From: Sphingomonas sp.
GTDB taxonomy: Bacteria; Pseudomonadota; Alphaproteobacteria; Sphingomonadales; Sphingomonadaceae
Assembly: GCA_017304655.1 (NCBI GenBank)
Contig: JAFKLY010000008.1
Coordinates: forward strand, 1-64,000
DNA: 64,000 nt
Reading direction: 5' to 3'
The stretch's first letter is position 1; every line of letters begins with the position of its first letter. Made by a program: the position numbers and the translations under genes. Shown one piece after another: positions 1 through 8,366 of this stretch. The notes beneath the pieces were generated by a model, which was not told where the DNA came from, ran no database searches, and saw nothing but the letters and a program-made list of their open reading frames with translations.

Positions 1-440
<440 letters not shown>

Positions 441-451
441 TCACAGCAAAT

Positions 452-467
452 ATAAAGATTTCTTTAT
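452..467 (-). promoter_or_regulatory. Palindromic operator candidate upstream of ahcY
   Basis: The site is a perfect inverted repeat: ATAAAGA, a two-base AA/TT centre, then TCTTTAT. It lies in an otherwise GC-rich region about 98 bases upstream of the ahcY start. Methionine/SAM-cycle genes of Proteobacteria are often controlled by ArsR-family SAH sensors (SahR/SamR type) through AT-rich palindromes. Assignment of this site to such a regulator is inference; the repeat itself is directly visible. Confidence 0.55.
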
Positions 468-508
468 GTGGACACTGCAAAACCGCAGCACGTGCTTCAA
501 ATGAAGCG

Positions 509-540
509 GGGGCCCATGGTCCAGACCATGAGCCCCCATT
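509..540. terminator. GC-rich hairpin between the secreted-protein gene and ahcY
   Basis: Nested inverted repeats GGGGGC...GCCCCC and ATGGTC-CA-GACCAT form one long imperfect hairpin. It sits about 40 bases past the stop of the 583-1080 gene and before the ahcY promoter region, so it would separate the two units. No T-run follows on the minus strand, so efficiency is uncertain. Confidence 0.5.
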
Positions 541-582
541 TCTCGCTGACGCCACCTGCGAGGACGCCCGCAGGCCGACACC

Positions 583-1080
583 CTATCGAGCGAGCGCAAT
601 CCTCGGTGCGCACTGGTCAGCCCCGCGTACCGGATCGGACCCCGACCGTACGGCAAGGTCCAGCAACGCAGCACGGCTCGCGGGCGTGTCGATCGCGACG
701 CCCATCAACGCCTTGAACTCAGAGCAGCTGCGCTGCCCCTCGCCTGTGCCGAAACCGTTGGCGAGCGACGTGACATAGCGGTCATAGGCGTCGAGCGTTG
801 CCTTGCTGCCCAGCCCCTGCGCCGCGAACTTCGCGCGCAACTCGTCATTAATGCCCGTCAGCACTGCCCGCTTCTCGCGAATGAAGCGATTATAGTCGCC
901 CGACAGATCCATACCCTTGATCTGGCACCGCAATGTCGCGACCATCAGCATGGTCTCGAAATTGCGCACCTGCGCCGCTTCCACCGCACGGGGCGCCCAG
1001 CACGCCGCCATGGCCTGCGACGAACCGCAGGCAAGCGCCAAGGTCGCGACCGCAGCCGCGAAACGCATTCCAATTTTCAT
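583..1080 (-). CDS. Secreted protein of unknown function (165 aa)
   Basis: I do not recognise the family. The N-terminus MKIGMRFAAAVATLALACG is a typical Sec signal peptide ending near AMAAC, so the mature protein should be periplasmic. The mature part is alpha-helix-prone with four cysteines (about residues 27, 52, 119 and 157), possibly two disulfides. The start at 1080 is chosen over a GTG at 1089 because an AGGAG sequence lies eight bases upstream of the ATG. It lies 84 bases downstream of the yqgE-like gene on the same strand and may be cotranscribed with it. Confidence 0.75.
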   Translation of the reverse strand: MKIGMRFAAAVATLALACGSSQAMAACWAPRAVEAAQVRNFETMLMVATLRCQIKGMDLSGDYNRFIREKRAVLTGINDELRAKFAAQGLGSKATLDAYDRYVTSLANGFGTGEGQRSCSEFKALMGVAIDTPASRAALLDLAVRSGSDPVRGADQCAPRIALAR

Positions 1081-1164
1081 GTGGCCCACTCCTCACTTTA
1101 CACCCGAGGCGAACTCTGGATACCGCGCCTTGCCGAGGGGTTGTGGAAGGAAGTTAACCGAAGT

Positions 1165-1734
1165 TTATGCGTGTCCGCTGCTGCTCGCCAGCATCGCCGG
1201 ATCAATGCCCTCCAGCGCAAACGCCCCTGCCCAGCGCGCGTCCGGCGCCATATCGAACAGTCGCCGGGGATCAGCCATGCTGACAAACCAGCCGGGCGAG
1301 GCGAGCTCTCGCTCAAGCTGGCCCGCGCTCCAGCCGGCATAGCCGAGCGCCACGAGATAATCCCTTGGCCCCTGCCCACGCGCGATCGCGTTCAGCACCT
1401 CGAGAGAGCCGGTCAGCGCGATGTCCGGTGCGACGATGTGGCTGTCCTTCGCGGTCCAGTCCCGGCTGTGCAGCACGAAGCCGCGCCGGGGCTCGACCGG
1501 CCCGCCCGCCAGCACGACCGCGTCCGCCACCCTCTGCGCGCCGATATCGAAGGACGAGAGCAGGGCTCGCAGGCCAATATCCCTGGCCGGCTCGTGCAGC
1601 GCGATGCCAAGTGCCCCGCCCTCGTCATGGACGCACAGCAGGATGACGGAACGCGCGAAGCGAGGATCGGGCATATCCGGCATGGCGAGCAGCAATTGGC
1701 CCGCCAGCGATCCATGAGAGAGAGTCTGCATCAT
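1165..1734 (-). CDS. yqgE: YqgE/AlgH family protein (UPF0301)
   Basis: This is a 189-residue protein of the YqgE/AlgH (DUF179) family, cytosolic and of uncertain biochemical role. Diagnostic features are the N-terminal LAGQLLLAMPDMPDPRFARS block followed by VILLCVHDEGGALGIALHEP, the central VLAGGPVEPRRGFVLHS and the late ALGYAGWSAGQLERELA. Length matches the family. Start is one of two adjacent ATG codons (1734 or 1731), with only a weak ribosome site. It is divergent from the peroxiredoxin gene, with about 165 bases between them. Confidence 0.9.
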   Translation of the reverse strand: MMQTLSHGSLAGQLLLAMPDMPDPRFARSVILLCVHDEGGALGIALHEPARDIGLRALLSSFDIGAQRVADAVVLAGGPVEPRRGFVLHSRDWTAKDSHIVAPDIALTGSLEVLNAIARGQGPRDYLVALGYAGWSAGQLERELASPGWFVSMADPRRLFDMAPDARWAGAFALEGIDPAMLASSSGHA

Positions 1735-1898
1735 GATGGCACTCGCGAATCAAACGATACTGTGCCTGCCACCCGTCCGAGCGTCCAGCACCAAAGCCGC
1801 CGGGCCTGTGCCCCTTGACAGGAGCGTGGCGAGCGGCGACCTCCGCCGCGCAAGCTGGAACGCCAGCCGAACCCTTTTTCTGACCCAGGAGACCTGCG

Positions 1899-2381
1899 AT
1901 GACCATCAATGTCGGCGACAAGCTGCCCGCCACAACCTTCGTCACCATGACCGAGAGCGGCCCCTCGCCGGTCGACAGCGCCGACTATTTCGCCGGCAAG
2001 AAAGTCGCCTTGTTCTCCGTGCCTGGCGCCTTCACGCCGACCTGCTCGGCCAAGCACCTGCCCGGCTTCATCGAGAAGGCCGCCGACCTCAAGGCCAAGG
2101 GCATTGACGAGATCGCCTGCACGGCCGTGAACGATCCCTTCGTCATGGGTGCCTGGGGCAAGGCGAGCGGTGCCGAGGGTGCCGTGACCATGCTCGCCGA
2201 CGGCAATGGCAGCTTCGCCGAAGCAGTCGGCCTCACCATGGACGGCAGCAAGTTCGGCCTCGGCACGCGTGGCCAGCGCTTCTCGATGGTCGTCAATGAC
2301 GGCGTGGTCGAGCAGCTCCATGTCGAGGCGCCGGGCGAATTCCGCGTGTCGAGCGCGGACTACATGCTCGAGCAGCTCTGA
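1899..2381 (+). CDS. Peroxiredoxin, Prx5 type
   Basis: This 160-residue thiol peroxidase reduces hydrogen peroxide and organic hydroperoxides using thioredoxin or glutaredoxin. The peroxidatic cysteine is Cys49 in VPGAFTPTCSAKHLPGF, the Prx5 active-site motif. The blocks ACTAVNDPFVMGAWGKA and FGLGTRGQRFSMVVNDGVV are also characteristic of this subgroup. The AGGAG ribosome site is well placed before the ATG at 1899. A strong inverted repeat follows the gene (2409-2448), so it is probably monocistronic. Confidence 0.93.
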   Translation: MTINVGDKLPATTFVTMTESGPSPVDSADYFAGKKVALFSVPGAFTPTCSAKHLPGFIEKAADLKAKGIDEIACTAVNDPFVMGAWGKASGAEGAVTMLADGNGSFAEAVGLTMDGSKFGLGTRGQRFSMVVNDGVVEQLHVEAPGEFRVSSADYMLEQL

Positions 2382-2408
2382 GACGCTCCGACGGCTTTCT
2401 GAAACACA

Positions 2409-2448
2409 CCGATGGCGGTCCGTGCTGACAGGCGCGGACCGCCATCGG
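2409..2448. terminator. Long perfect hairpin after the peroxiredoxin gene
   Basis: Two 14-base arms, CCGATGGCGGTCCG and its exact complement, enclose a 12-base loop. The hairpin starts 28 bases past the peroxiredoxin stop. No T-run follows, so it is terminator-like but could equally stabilise the upstream mRNA. Confidence 0.65.
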
Positions 2449-2525
2449 CATATCCGGCGCCCTCCTGCGCAAAGCCCCTTCGGAACCACTCTTTCGTAGG
2501 CCGCAGGTCAGGGCTATGGAAGGGC

Positions 2526-3977
2526 ATGACGAAGACAAATAGCGAAGCGATCGTTCAGCAACTGATCGCGGAATATGAGACAGCGACAGGCAATCTGCGG
2601 GATGCCCTGCTCGCTTATGCCCATGACGGCACGGTCCCCTCGGCGGACGCCATTGCCAGCCGGGCCTTTTGCTACCCCTCCCTGACGCTCGACTATCGAC
2701 ACTCCGTCGACCATGTGCCGGAGGGTCGCTCCTTCGCCCGCCTCTCCAAGCCCGGCCGCTATGTGACGACCATCACGCGCCCGGCCCTTTTCGCGACTTA
2801 TCTCACCGAGCAGCTCGACCTGCTGCTGGGCGACTATGACGCCGAAGTGACCGTAGGCCGCAGCGATCAGGCCATCCCCTTCCCTTATGTGCTGGAGAGC
2901 CTGCCTGCCGGCACGCTCGCGGCCGTGCCGCCAACCGAGCTGGCGCGGCATTTCCCGGCGACGGAGCTCGCCGAGATCGGCGACGAGATTGCCGACGGGC
3001 TGTTTCTGCCTTCACCGTATGGCGAGCGCCCGCTGGCGCTGTTCGACGCGCTGCGCACCGATTTCTCGCTGGCACGCCTCAAGCATTACACCGGCACGCC
3101 GCCCGAGCATGTGCAGCGCTATGTGTTGTTCACCAACTATCACCGCTATGTCGATGAGTTCGTGCGCTGGGGCTGCGCCGAGCTGAAACGCCCCGGCACG
3201 CGCTTCACCGCCCTTTCCGGCGCCGGTGGTGTGGAGATCACCGCCGAGACGGCAGACCCGGAAAGCGCCATCGCGGACAGCGCCTGGCGTCGCCACCAGA
3301 TGCCAGCCTATCACCTGATCGCGCCGGACAAGACGGGCATCACGCTGGTCAACATCGGCGTTGGCCCGTCCAATGCCAAGACGATCTGTGATCACCTCGC
3401 CGTCGTGCGGCCCGAAGCCTGGCTGATGATCGGCCATTGTGGCGGTCTGCGCCCCACGCAGCGCATCGGCGACTATGTGCTCGCGCATGCCTATCTGCGC
3501 GACGACCATGTGCTCGACACGGTGCTGCCACCGGAAATCCCCGTGCCGGCCATTGCCGAAGTGCAGGTCGCGATGGCCGAGGCTGCCGGCAAGATCCTCG
3601 GCGGCAGCCGCGAAGACATGAAGCGGCGGCTGCGCACCGGCACCATCGTCACGACCGACGATCGCAACTGGGAACTGCGCTACTCGCATTCGGCGCTGCG
3701 CTTCTCCCTCTCTCGCGCTGTTGGCGTCGACATGGAAAGCGCGACCATCGCTGCGCAGGGCTATCGCTTCCGTGTGCCGTACGGAACACTGCTCTGCGTC
3801 TCGGACAAGCCGATCCATGGCGAGATCAAGCTGCCCGGGCAGGCGAACCGCTTCTATGAGGAAGCCATTGCCGGCCACCTCGCCATCGGCCTGGAAACCT
3901 GCGAGCGCCTGCGCACGCAGGGCGACCGGCTGCACAGTCGCAAGCTGCGTGCTTTCAACGAGCCGCCCTTCCGCTGA
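2526..3977 (+). CDS. amn: AMP nucleosidase
   Basis: This 483-residue enzyme hydrolyses AMP to adenine and ribose 5-phosphate in purine salvage; length matches the E. coli enzyme (about 484). The N-terminal AMP nucleosidase domain spans roughly residues 1-180 and the C-terminal part is a nucleoside-phosphorylase fold with VNIGVGPSNAKTICDH, WLMIGHCGGLRPTQRIGDYV and GVDMESATIAAQGYRFRVPY. The ATG at 2526 is preferred because it follows a GGAAGGG-type site and gives the usual N-terminus; the frame is open further upstream. It is convergent with the M2 peptidase, with a hairpin between them. Confidence 0.94.
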   Translation: MTKTNSEAIVQQLIAEYETATGNLRDALLAYAHDGTVPSADAIASRAFCYPSLTLDYRHSVDHVPEGRSFARLSKPGRYVTTITRPALFATYLTEQLDLLLGDYDAEVTVGRSDQAIPFPYVLESLPAGTLAAVPPTELARHFPATELAEIGDEIADGLFLPSPYGERPLALFDALRTDFSLARLKHYTGTPPEHVQRYVLFTNYHRYVDEFVRWGCAELKRPGTRFTALSGAGGVEITAETADPESAIADSAWRRHQMPAYHLIAPDKTGITLVNIGVGPSNAKTICDHLAVVRPEAWLMIGHCGGLRPTQRIGDYVLAHAYLRDDHVLDTVLPPEIPVPAIAEVQVAMAEAAGKILGGSREDMKRRLRTGTIVTTDDRNWELRYSHSALRFSLSRAVGVDMESATIAAQGYRFRVPYGTLLCVSDKPIHGEIKLPGQANRFYEEAIAGHLAIGLETCERLRTQGDRLHSRKLRAFNEPPFR

Positions 3978-3982
3978 TTAGC

Positions 3983-4011
3983 CCGCGCGCTCCTCTCAAG
4001 GGAGCGCGCGG
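3983..4011. terminator. Bidirectional terminator between amn and the M2 peptidase gene
   Basis: The 11-base arm CCGCGCGCTCC pairs exactly with GGAGCGCGCGG across a seven-base loop. The hairpin sits in the 41-base gap between two convergent genes, which is the expected position for a shared terminator. Confidence 0.7.
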
Positions 4012-4018
4012 CCCCATC

Positions 4019-5875
4019 TTACCAGCCGCAGACCTTGCCCTTGTTCTGCTTGTCCAGCCATGCCTTGAGCGGCTTGAAGTAGCCGATCAGGGCCTTGCCG
4101 CTCATCTCGCGGCTGCCGGTGTAGGCCTCCAGCGCGTCCGGCCAGGGCTTCGACGCGCCCATTTCCAGCATCGCGTTGAACTTCTGGCCGACCTCCTTGT
4201 TGCCATAGAAGGAGCAGCGGTGCAGCGGCCCCTTCCAGCCGGCGATCTTGCAGGCCGCCTCATAGAACTGGAACTGGAGGATCCGCGCGAGGAAGTAGCG
4301 CGTGTAGGGCGTGTTGCCGGGGATGTGATATTTGGCGCCGGCATCGAAGGCGTCGGCCGGGCGCTCCACCGGCGGAACGATGCCCTGATATTTGAGGCGC
4401 ATGTCCGTCCACGCCTTGTTGTAGTCGGCGGGCTTGATCGAACCATCGAACACACCCCAGCGCCAGCGGTCGATGAGCAGACCGAAGGGCAGGAACGCCA
4501 CCTTGTCCATCGCCTGCCGCAGCAGCAGGCCGATGTCCTTGTCCGCGCTCGGCACCTTGGCCGGATCGAGCAGGCCGATCTCCACAAGATATTGCGGCGT
4601 GATGGACAGCGCGATGGCATCGCCGATCGCCTCGTGGAAGCCGTCGTTCGCACCGTTGAGGTAGAGCGCGGGCTGCTTGTTGTAGGCCCGCTGGTAGTAA
4701 TTGTGGCCCAGCTCGTGATGGATCGTCACGAAATCGTCGCTGTTGACCTTGGTGCACATCTTGATGCGCAGGTCATCCTTGTTGTCGACGTCCCAGGCGG
4801 AGGCGTGACAGACGACTTCCCGATCGCGCGGCTTGATGAACTGGGTGCGGGTCCAGAAAGTCTCGGGGAGCGGCGCGAAGCCGAGCGAGGAGAAGAAGCC
4901 CTCGCCGAACTTGAACATCTCCTTTTCCCATTTGCCGCGCTCGGCGTCCGGCGTCGCGTCGGTCGTCTGCACGAAGCCCTTGGCCTTGAGCAGATCGCCA
5001 ATGTCATAGCCCAGATCGCCAGCGCCGGCGGGCTTCACCAGATCGTAGATATTGCCCCATTCCTGCGCCCACATATTGCCGAGCAGATCGGCGCGGATGG
5101 GGCCGGTCTTCGCCTGGACCGCGTCGCCATATTTCGCGTTCAGCTTGGTGCGCGTGTAGCAATGCAGCGCATCATAGAGCGGCTTCACTTCCTGCCACAG
5201 CTTCTCGGTCAAAGCCGCGAACTGGTCCGGCGGCATGTCATAGCCCGAGCGCCACATGGCGCCGGTGTCGGCAAAGCCGAGCTCCTTCGCACCCTGATTG
5301 GCGATCTCGACCAACCGGGCATAGTCCGCCTTCATCGGCTTGCCGACCTGATCATGCCAGCTGACCCACATCTCCTTATATTCGTCGGGCGTGTGGTTGA
5401 GCGCGCCCATCTCCGCCTCGATATCGCTGCCGTTGATCGGCTTGCCGTCGAGCGTGCCCTTGCCCTTGCCGTAGCTGGATTGCAGCCGTGTCGCGATTTC
5501 GTTCAGCTCGGCCGCAGCCCCCGGCGTCGTGGGCGCGGGCAGCACGATGCCGGAGCGCAGCATGTCGAGCTTGCGCTTGGTGTCGAAGGACAGGCCGGGC
5601 AGCTTCTCATATTTGGCGGCTTCGAGCGCGAAGCGCACGGCCATTTCCGTGCCCTTGGCGCCGATCTGGGCGGCCAGCGCATCGCTATCCTCGGTGATGA
5701 AGGTCGCGTTGATCCAGAAGACGCGGCTCGCCTCGACAGTGTAGTCGTAGGACTCCTTTTCTGCCGCAGCAACAAAGGCATCGGCCTGCGCCGTGGTCTG
5801 CGCCTGGGCAGGCTGGACCGCCACGCCAAGCGCAAGCGCCGCCGCGAGGGCAAGGCGCGAAACAGGATTTTTCAT
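4019..5875 (-). CDS. M2 family peptidyl-dipeptidase (ACE-like metalloprotease)
   Basis: This 618-residue secreted zinc metalloprotease belongs to family M2 and probably removes dipeptides from peptide C-termini in the periplasm. The start at 5875 gives a signal peptide (MKNPVSRLALAAALALGV ... AQAQ); the frame is open further upstream but an AGGGA site fits this ATG. The zinc site is visible as HELGH at about residues 387-391 with the third ligand in GFHEAIGDA about 25 residues later. It lies 59 bases downstream of the alpha/beta hydrolase on the same strand, so the two may be cotranscribed. Confidence 0.93.
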   Translation of the reverse strand: MKNPVSRLALAAALALGVAVQPAQAQTTAQADAFVAAAEKESYDYTVEASRVFWINATFITEDSDALAAQIGAKGTEMAVRFALEAAKYEKLPGLSFDTKRKLDMLRSGIVLPAPTTPGAAAELNEIATRLQSSYGKGKGTLDGKPINGSDIEAEMGALNHTPDEYKEMWVSWHDQVGKPMKADYARLVEIANQGAKELGFADTGAMWRSGYDMPPDQFAALTEKLWQEVKPLYDALHCYTRTKLNAKYGDAVQAKTGPIRADLLGNMWAQEWGNIYDLVKPAGAGDLGYDIGDLLKAKGFVQTTDATPDAERGKWEKEMFKFGEGFFSSLGFAPLPETFWTRTQFIKPRDREVVCHASAWDVDNKDDLRIKMCTKVNSDDFVTIHHELGHNYYQRAYNKQPALYLNGANDGFHEAIGDAIALSITPQYLVEIGLLDPAKVPSADKDIGLLLRQAMDKVAFLPFGLLIDRWRWGVFDGSIKPADYNKAWTDMRLKYQGIVPPVERPADAFDAGAKYHIPGNTPYTRYFLARILQFQFYEAACKIAGWKGPLHRCSFYGNKEVGQKFNAMLEMGASKPWPDALEAYTGSREMSGKALIGYFKPLKAWLDKQNKGKVCGW

Positions 5876-5934
5876 GATGAGCTTTCCCTGAATGGTCTGG
5901 TTGCCCACAGGCTGCCCCGACCAAGCGGGCCGCG

Positions 5935-6696
5935 TCAAGCCGCGAGATACTCCGCGATCGCGATGCCGAAATCGGGCTTGGTGATGCTGCTCATGTGATT
6001 GCCGGGGATGGTCCCGCGTTGCGCATTGGATAACGTAGCGGCAAGCGCGTCCGCCGAGCCATTGTCGCTATCATCCGCGCCGCACAGCACCAGCGTCGGC
6101 ATATCCAGTGCCGCGAGGCTCTCGGCGCCGATATCGCTCATCGAGAGCAGCAGAAAGCGCAGCGCCGCCGGATCCACTTTGATAGTTTTCATGAATGAAA
6201 TGGCCATATAGTCGGGATCACCGGGCCGGGCGACATCGAACCGGTCGAGCGCGTTCAGGAAGAACTGCCGGCGCGGCTGCCAGTTGGTCAGGCCTTCCAG
6301 CCCCATCCCCCCCAGCACCAGCCGACGGGGCCTCAGGCCGCGCGCGACCAGCGCGACCGAGAGGCGCGCGCCCATCGAATAGCCGACCAGATCGAACGAC
6401 GCACCCAGCCCGAGCGCAGGCAGCACGGCCTCCATATCCAGCGCCATGACATCGCGCGGATAGGCCGCCGCGCCCGAGGGGCTCTCGCTCTCGCCATGAA
6501 CGCGCTGGTCGATCATGATCGCCTCGAACCCGGCGTCGGCGATGCGCTGCGCCGTGCCATATCGCACCCAGTTGATCTGCGCGTTGGAGCTTAGGCCATG
6601 CAGCAGGACGACAGGCGCACCCGCGCCGAGGCGATGGACGGCGATCCGCACGCCATCATGGCCGGGCAGGAAATCGAGGGTTGGCTTGGCTGTCAT
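5935..6696 (-). CDS. Alpha/beta hydrolase
   Basis: This is a 253-residue cytosolic alpha/beta-hydrolase-fold protein of unknown substrate. Visible are the oxyanion-hole region VVLLHGLSSNAQ, the nucleophile elbow GYSMG (Ser about 107), the acid region LVLCGADDSDN and the catalytic histidine in GNHMSS. The start at 6696 (MTAKPTLDF) has a GGGCGGG upstream and fits family length; an alternative start lies 14 codons upstream. It is divergent from the marR efflux operon and precedes the M2 peptidase gene. Confidence 0.88.
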   Translation of the reverse strand: MTAKPTLDFLPGHDGVRIAVHRLGAGAPVVLLHGLSSNAQINWVRYGTAQRIADAGFEAIMIDQRVHGESESPSGAAAYPRDVMALDMEAVLPALGLGASFDLVGYSMGARLSVALVARGLRPRRLVLGGMGLEGLTNWQPRRQFFLNALDRFDVARPGDPDYMAISFMKTIKVDPAALRFLLLSMSDIGAESLAALDMPTLVLCGADDSDNGSADALAATLSNAQRGTIPGNHMSSITKPDFGIAIAEYLAA

Positions 6697-6769
6697 GCCC
6701 GCCCTGTTGCGGCGATTCGGACGGCGAGGCAAGAGCACCGCGTCTGGGGATGCAGGCGATGCAACTCTC

Positions 6770-6798
6770 TTGCGATATTTTCATCTTGCTTTTAATAA
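6770..6798 (+). promoter_or_regulatory. Sigma-70 type promoter of the marR efflux operon
   Basis: A TTGCGA hexamer at 6770-6775 is followed, after exactly 17 bases, by TAATAA at 6793-6798. The region is much more AT-rich than its surroundings. It lies about 22 bases upstream of the marR start codon, leaving a short leader. Confidence 0.6.
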
Positions 6799-6809
6799 GC
6801 CTCCTTATT
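6794..6809 (+). promoter_or_regulatory. Inverted-repeat operator overlapping the marR promoter
   Basis: AATAAG and CTTATT are exact complements separated by four bases, and the left arm overlaps the proposed -10 element. MarR-family repressors typically bind such palindromes at their own promoter and release on ligand binding, which would make the operon autoregulated and drug-inducible. The regulator assignment is inference from position. Confidence 0.6.
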
Positions 6810-6820
6810 ATTTCCACGGC

Positions 6821-7282
6821 ATGGACAACCAGCATATCGCCTTCGTCATCAGCGACGTTGCCCGGCTCTATCGTCGACGGTTCGATGAGCGGACGCGCAG
6901 CTTCGGCATCACCGGCCCGCAGATGCGCGCCGTCGTCGCCATCATGCGCTTCCCCGGCATCAATCAGGGTGCGCTGGCCGACCGACTCGATGTCGAGCCG
7001 ATCACGACCTGCCGCATGGTCGACCGGCTGGAGCAGGCCGGCCTTGTCGAGCGCCGCCGCGATCCGCAGGATCGCCGGGCCTGGCAACTCTTCCTCACCG
7101 AAGCGGCAGAGCCCATTGGCCAGCAATTGCAGGCAATCGGGCAGACGATGCTGAACGAGTCGCTCGAAGGCATCGACCCCACCAATCGCGATGCTGCCCT
7201 CGCCACGCTGGCGCGCATTCGCGACAATCTCAACAATGTATCACCGGGCAATGAGACCCAGGGAGCGATGAATCATGGCTGA
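6821..7282 (+). CDS. MarR family transcriptional regulator
   Basis: This 153-residue winged-helix regulator is the first gene of an efflux operon. The DNA-binding region contains TGPQMRAVVAIMRFPGINQG followed by LADRLDVEPITTCRMVDRLE and the wing RRRDPQDRRAWQLFLT, all typical of MarR/EmrR proteins. The start at 6821 (MDNQHIAFVISDVARL) follows the promoter and operator described at 6770-6809. It overlaps the membrane-fusion gene by eight bases, indicating translational coupling. It most likely represses its own operon until a pump substrate binds. Confidence 0.92.
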   Translation: MDNQHIAFVISDVARLYRRRFDERTRSFGITGPQMRAVVAIMRFPGINQGALADRLDVEPITTCRMVDRLEQAGLVERRRDPQDRRAWQLFLTEAAEPIGQQLQAIGQTMLNESLEGIDPTNRDAALATLARIRDNLNNVSPGNETQGAMNHG

Positions 7283-8363
7283 AGCCGATCCCGCCCTCAA
7301 GCAATCCGGCGGTGCCGCGGCAATGACGGCGCCAACTGTCGAACCCAGGCAGCCCGGCAAGCTCAGACGCCGGGTGCTGATGCTCTCCGTGCCGCTCGCC
7401 GTCGTGGCAGCCGGCGGCTATTTCTGGGCGACCAGCGGCCGCACCGTCTCGACCGACAATGCTTATGTGAAGCAGGACATCGTGTCCGTAAGCAGCGATG
7501 TAGCCGGCCGCATCGTCGACGTGCGCGTGCACGAGAACCAGATCGTCAAGGCCGGGGACATCCTCTTCGTCGTCGACAAGGCGCCCTATCGGGTCGCGCT
7601 TGAGCAGGCCAATGCCCAGATCGCCAATGCGCAGGTACAGGTCGGCAAGCTCCGGACCGATTATCAGGCAACCGGCGTGGACATCTCCGGCGCGCGCGAA
7701 AATGTCTATTATGCGCAGGAAGACCTCAAGCGGCAGCAGGCGCTGATGCAGCAGGGCTTCACCACCCGCGCCCGCCTCCAGCAGTCCGAGCAGGCGCTCG
7801 ACAATGCCCGCACGCAATTGCGCACGGCCGAGGCGGACGCCGCCAAGGCCCGCGCCGCACTCGCCACCGGCGCGCAGGTGCCGGGCATCAATCCAGAGAT
7901 CGCCGCCGCGAAGGCGCAGCGCGATCAGGCCGCGCTCAACCTGGAGCGCACGACCGTCCGCGCGCCTGTCGCCGGCCGGATCAGCCAGGCCGACCGCCTG
8001 CAAGTGGGCCAGATGGCAATCCAGGGCCTGCCGCTCGTAAGCATCGTCGCCAGTGACCGGGCCTGGGTGACCGCCAATTTCAAGGAGACCGACCTCGACC
8101 ATATGAAGGTCGGCCAGTCAGCCTCGATCAAGCTCGACGCTTATCCGGGCCTGAGCATCAGGGGCCATGTCGACAGCATCGGCGCGGGCACCGGCTCGGA
8201 ATTCTCGGTGCTTCCGGCGCAGAACGCCAATGGCAACTGGGTGAAGGTCACGCAGCGCGTGCCGGTGCGTATCGCCATCGACGGCAAGCCGGTCCGTCCG
8301 CTGATCGCTGGCCTGAGCGCCAAGATCACGGTCGATATCAGGGATCAGGCCAAGGCAAACTAA
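7275..8363 (+). CDS. emrA: HlyD/EmrA family membrane fusion protein
   Basis: This 362-residue periplasmic adaptor of a tripartite multidrug efflux pump has one N-terminal transmembrane segment (about residues 34-54, after a short cytoplasmic tail), a biotinyl-lipoyl half-motif (SSDVAGRIVDVRVHENQIVK), a coiled-coil hairpin rich in Gln/Ala, the second half RTTVRAPVAGRISQADRLQVG and a beta-barrel. It overlaps marR upstream and is three bases from the DHA2 transporter downstream. No outer-membrane TolC partner is encoded nearby, so one must be supplied from elsewhere. Confidence 0.93.
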   Translation: MAEADPALKQSGGAAAMTAPTVEPRQPGKLRRRVLMLSVPLAVVAAGGYFWATSGRTVSTDNAYVKQDIVSVSSDVAGRIVDVRVHENQIVKAGDILFVVDKAPYRVALEQANAQIANAQVQVGKLRTDYQATGVDISGARENVYYAQEDLKRQQALMQQGFTTRARLQQSEQALDNARTQLRTAEADAAKARAALATGAQVPGINPEIAAAKAQRDQAALNLERTTVRAPVAGRISQADRLQVGQMAIQGLPLVSIVASDRAWVTANFKETDLDHMKVGQSASIKLDAYPGLSIRGHVDSIGAGTGSEFSVLPAQNANGNWVKVTQRVPVRIAIDGKPVRPLIAGLSAKITVDIRDQAKAN

Positions 8364-8366
8364 GCC

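Noticed and set aside
4220..5998. 592-codon open frame on the plus strand opposite the M2 peptidase gene
   Set aside because: The minus strand has a complete zinc metalloprotease with HELGH; the plus frame has no family features or ribosome site.
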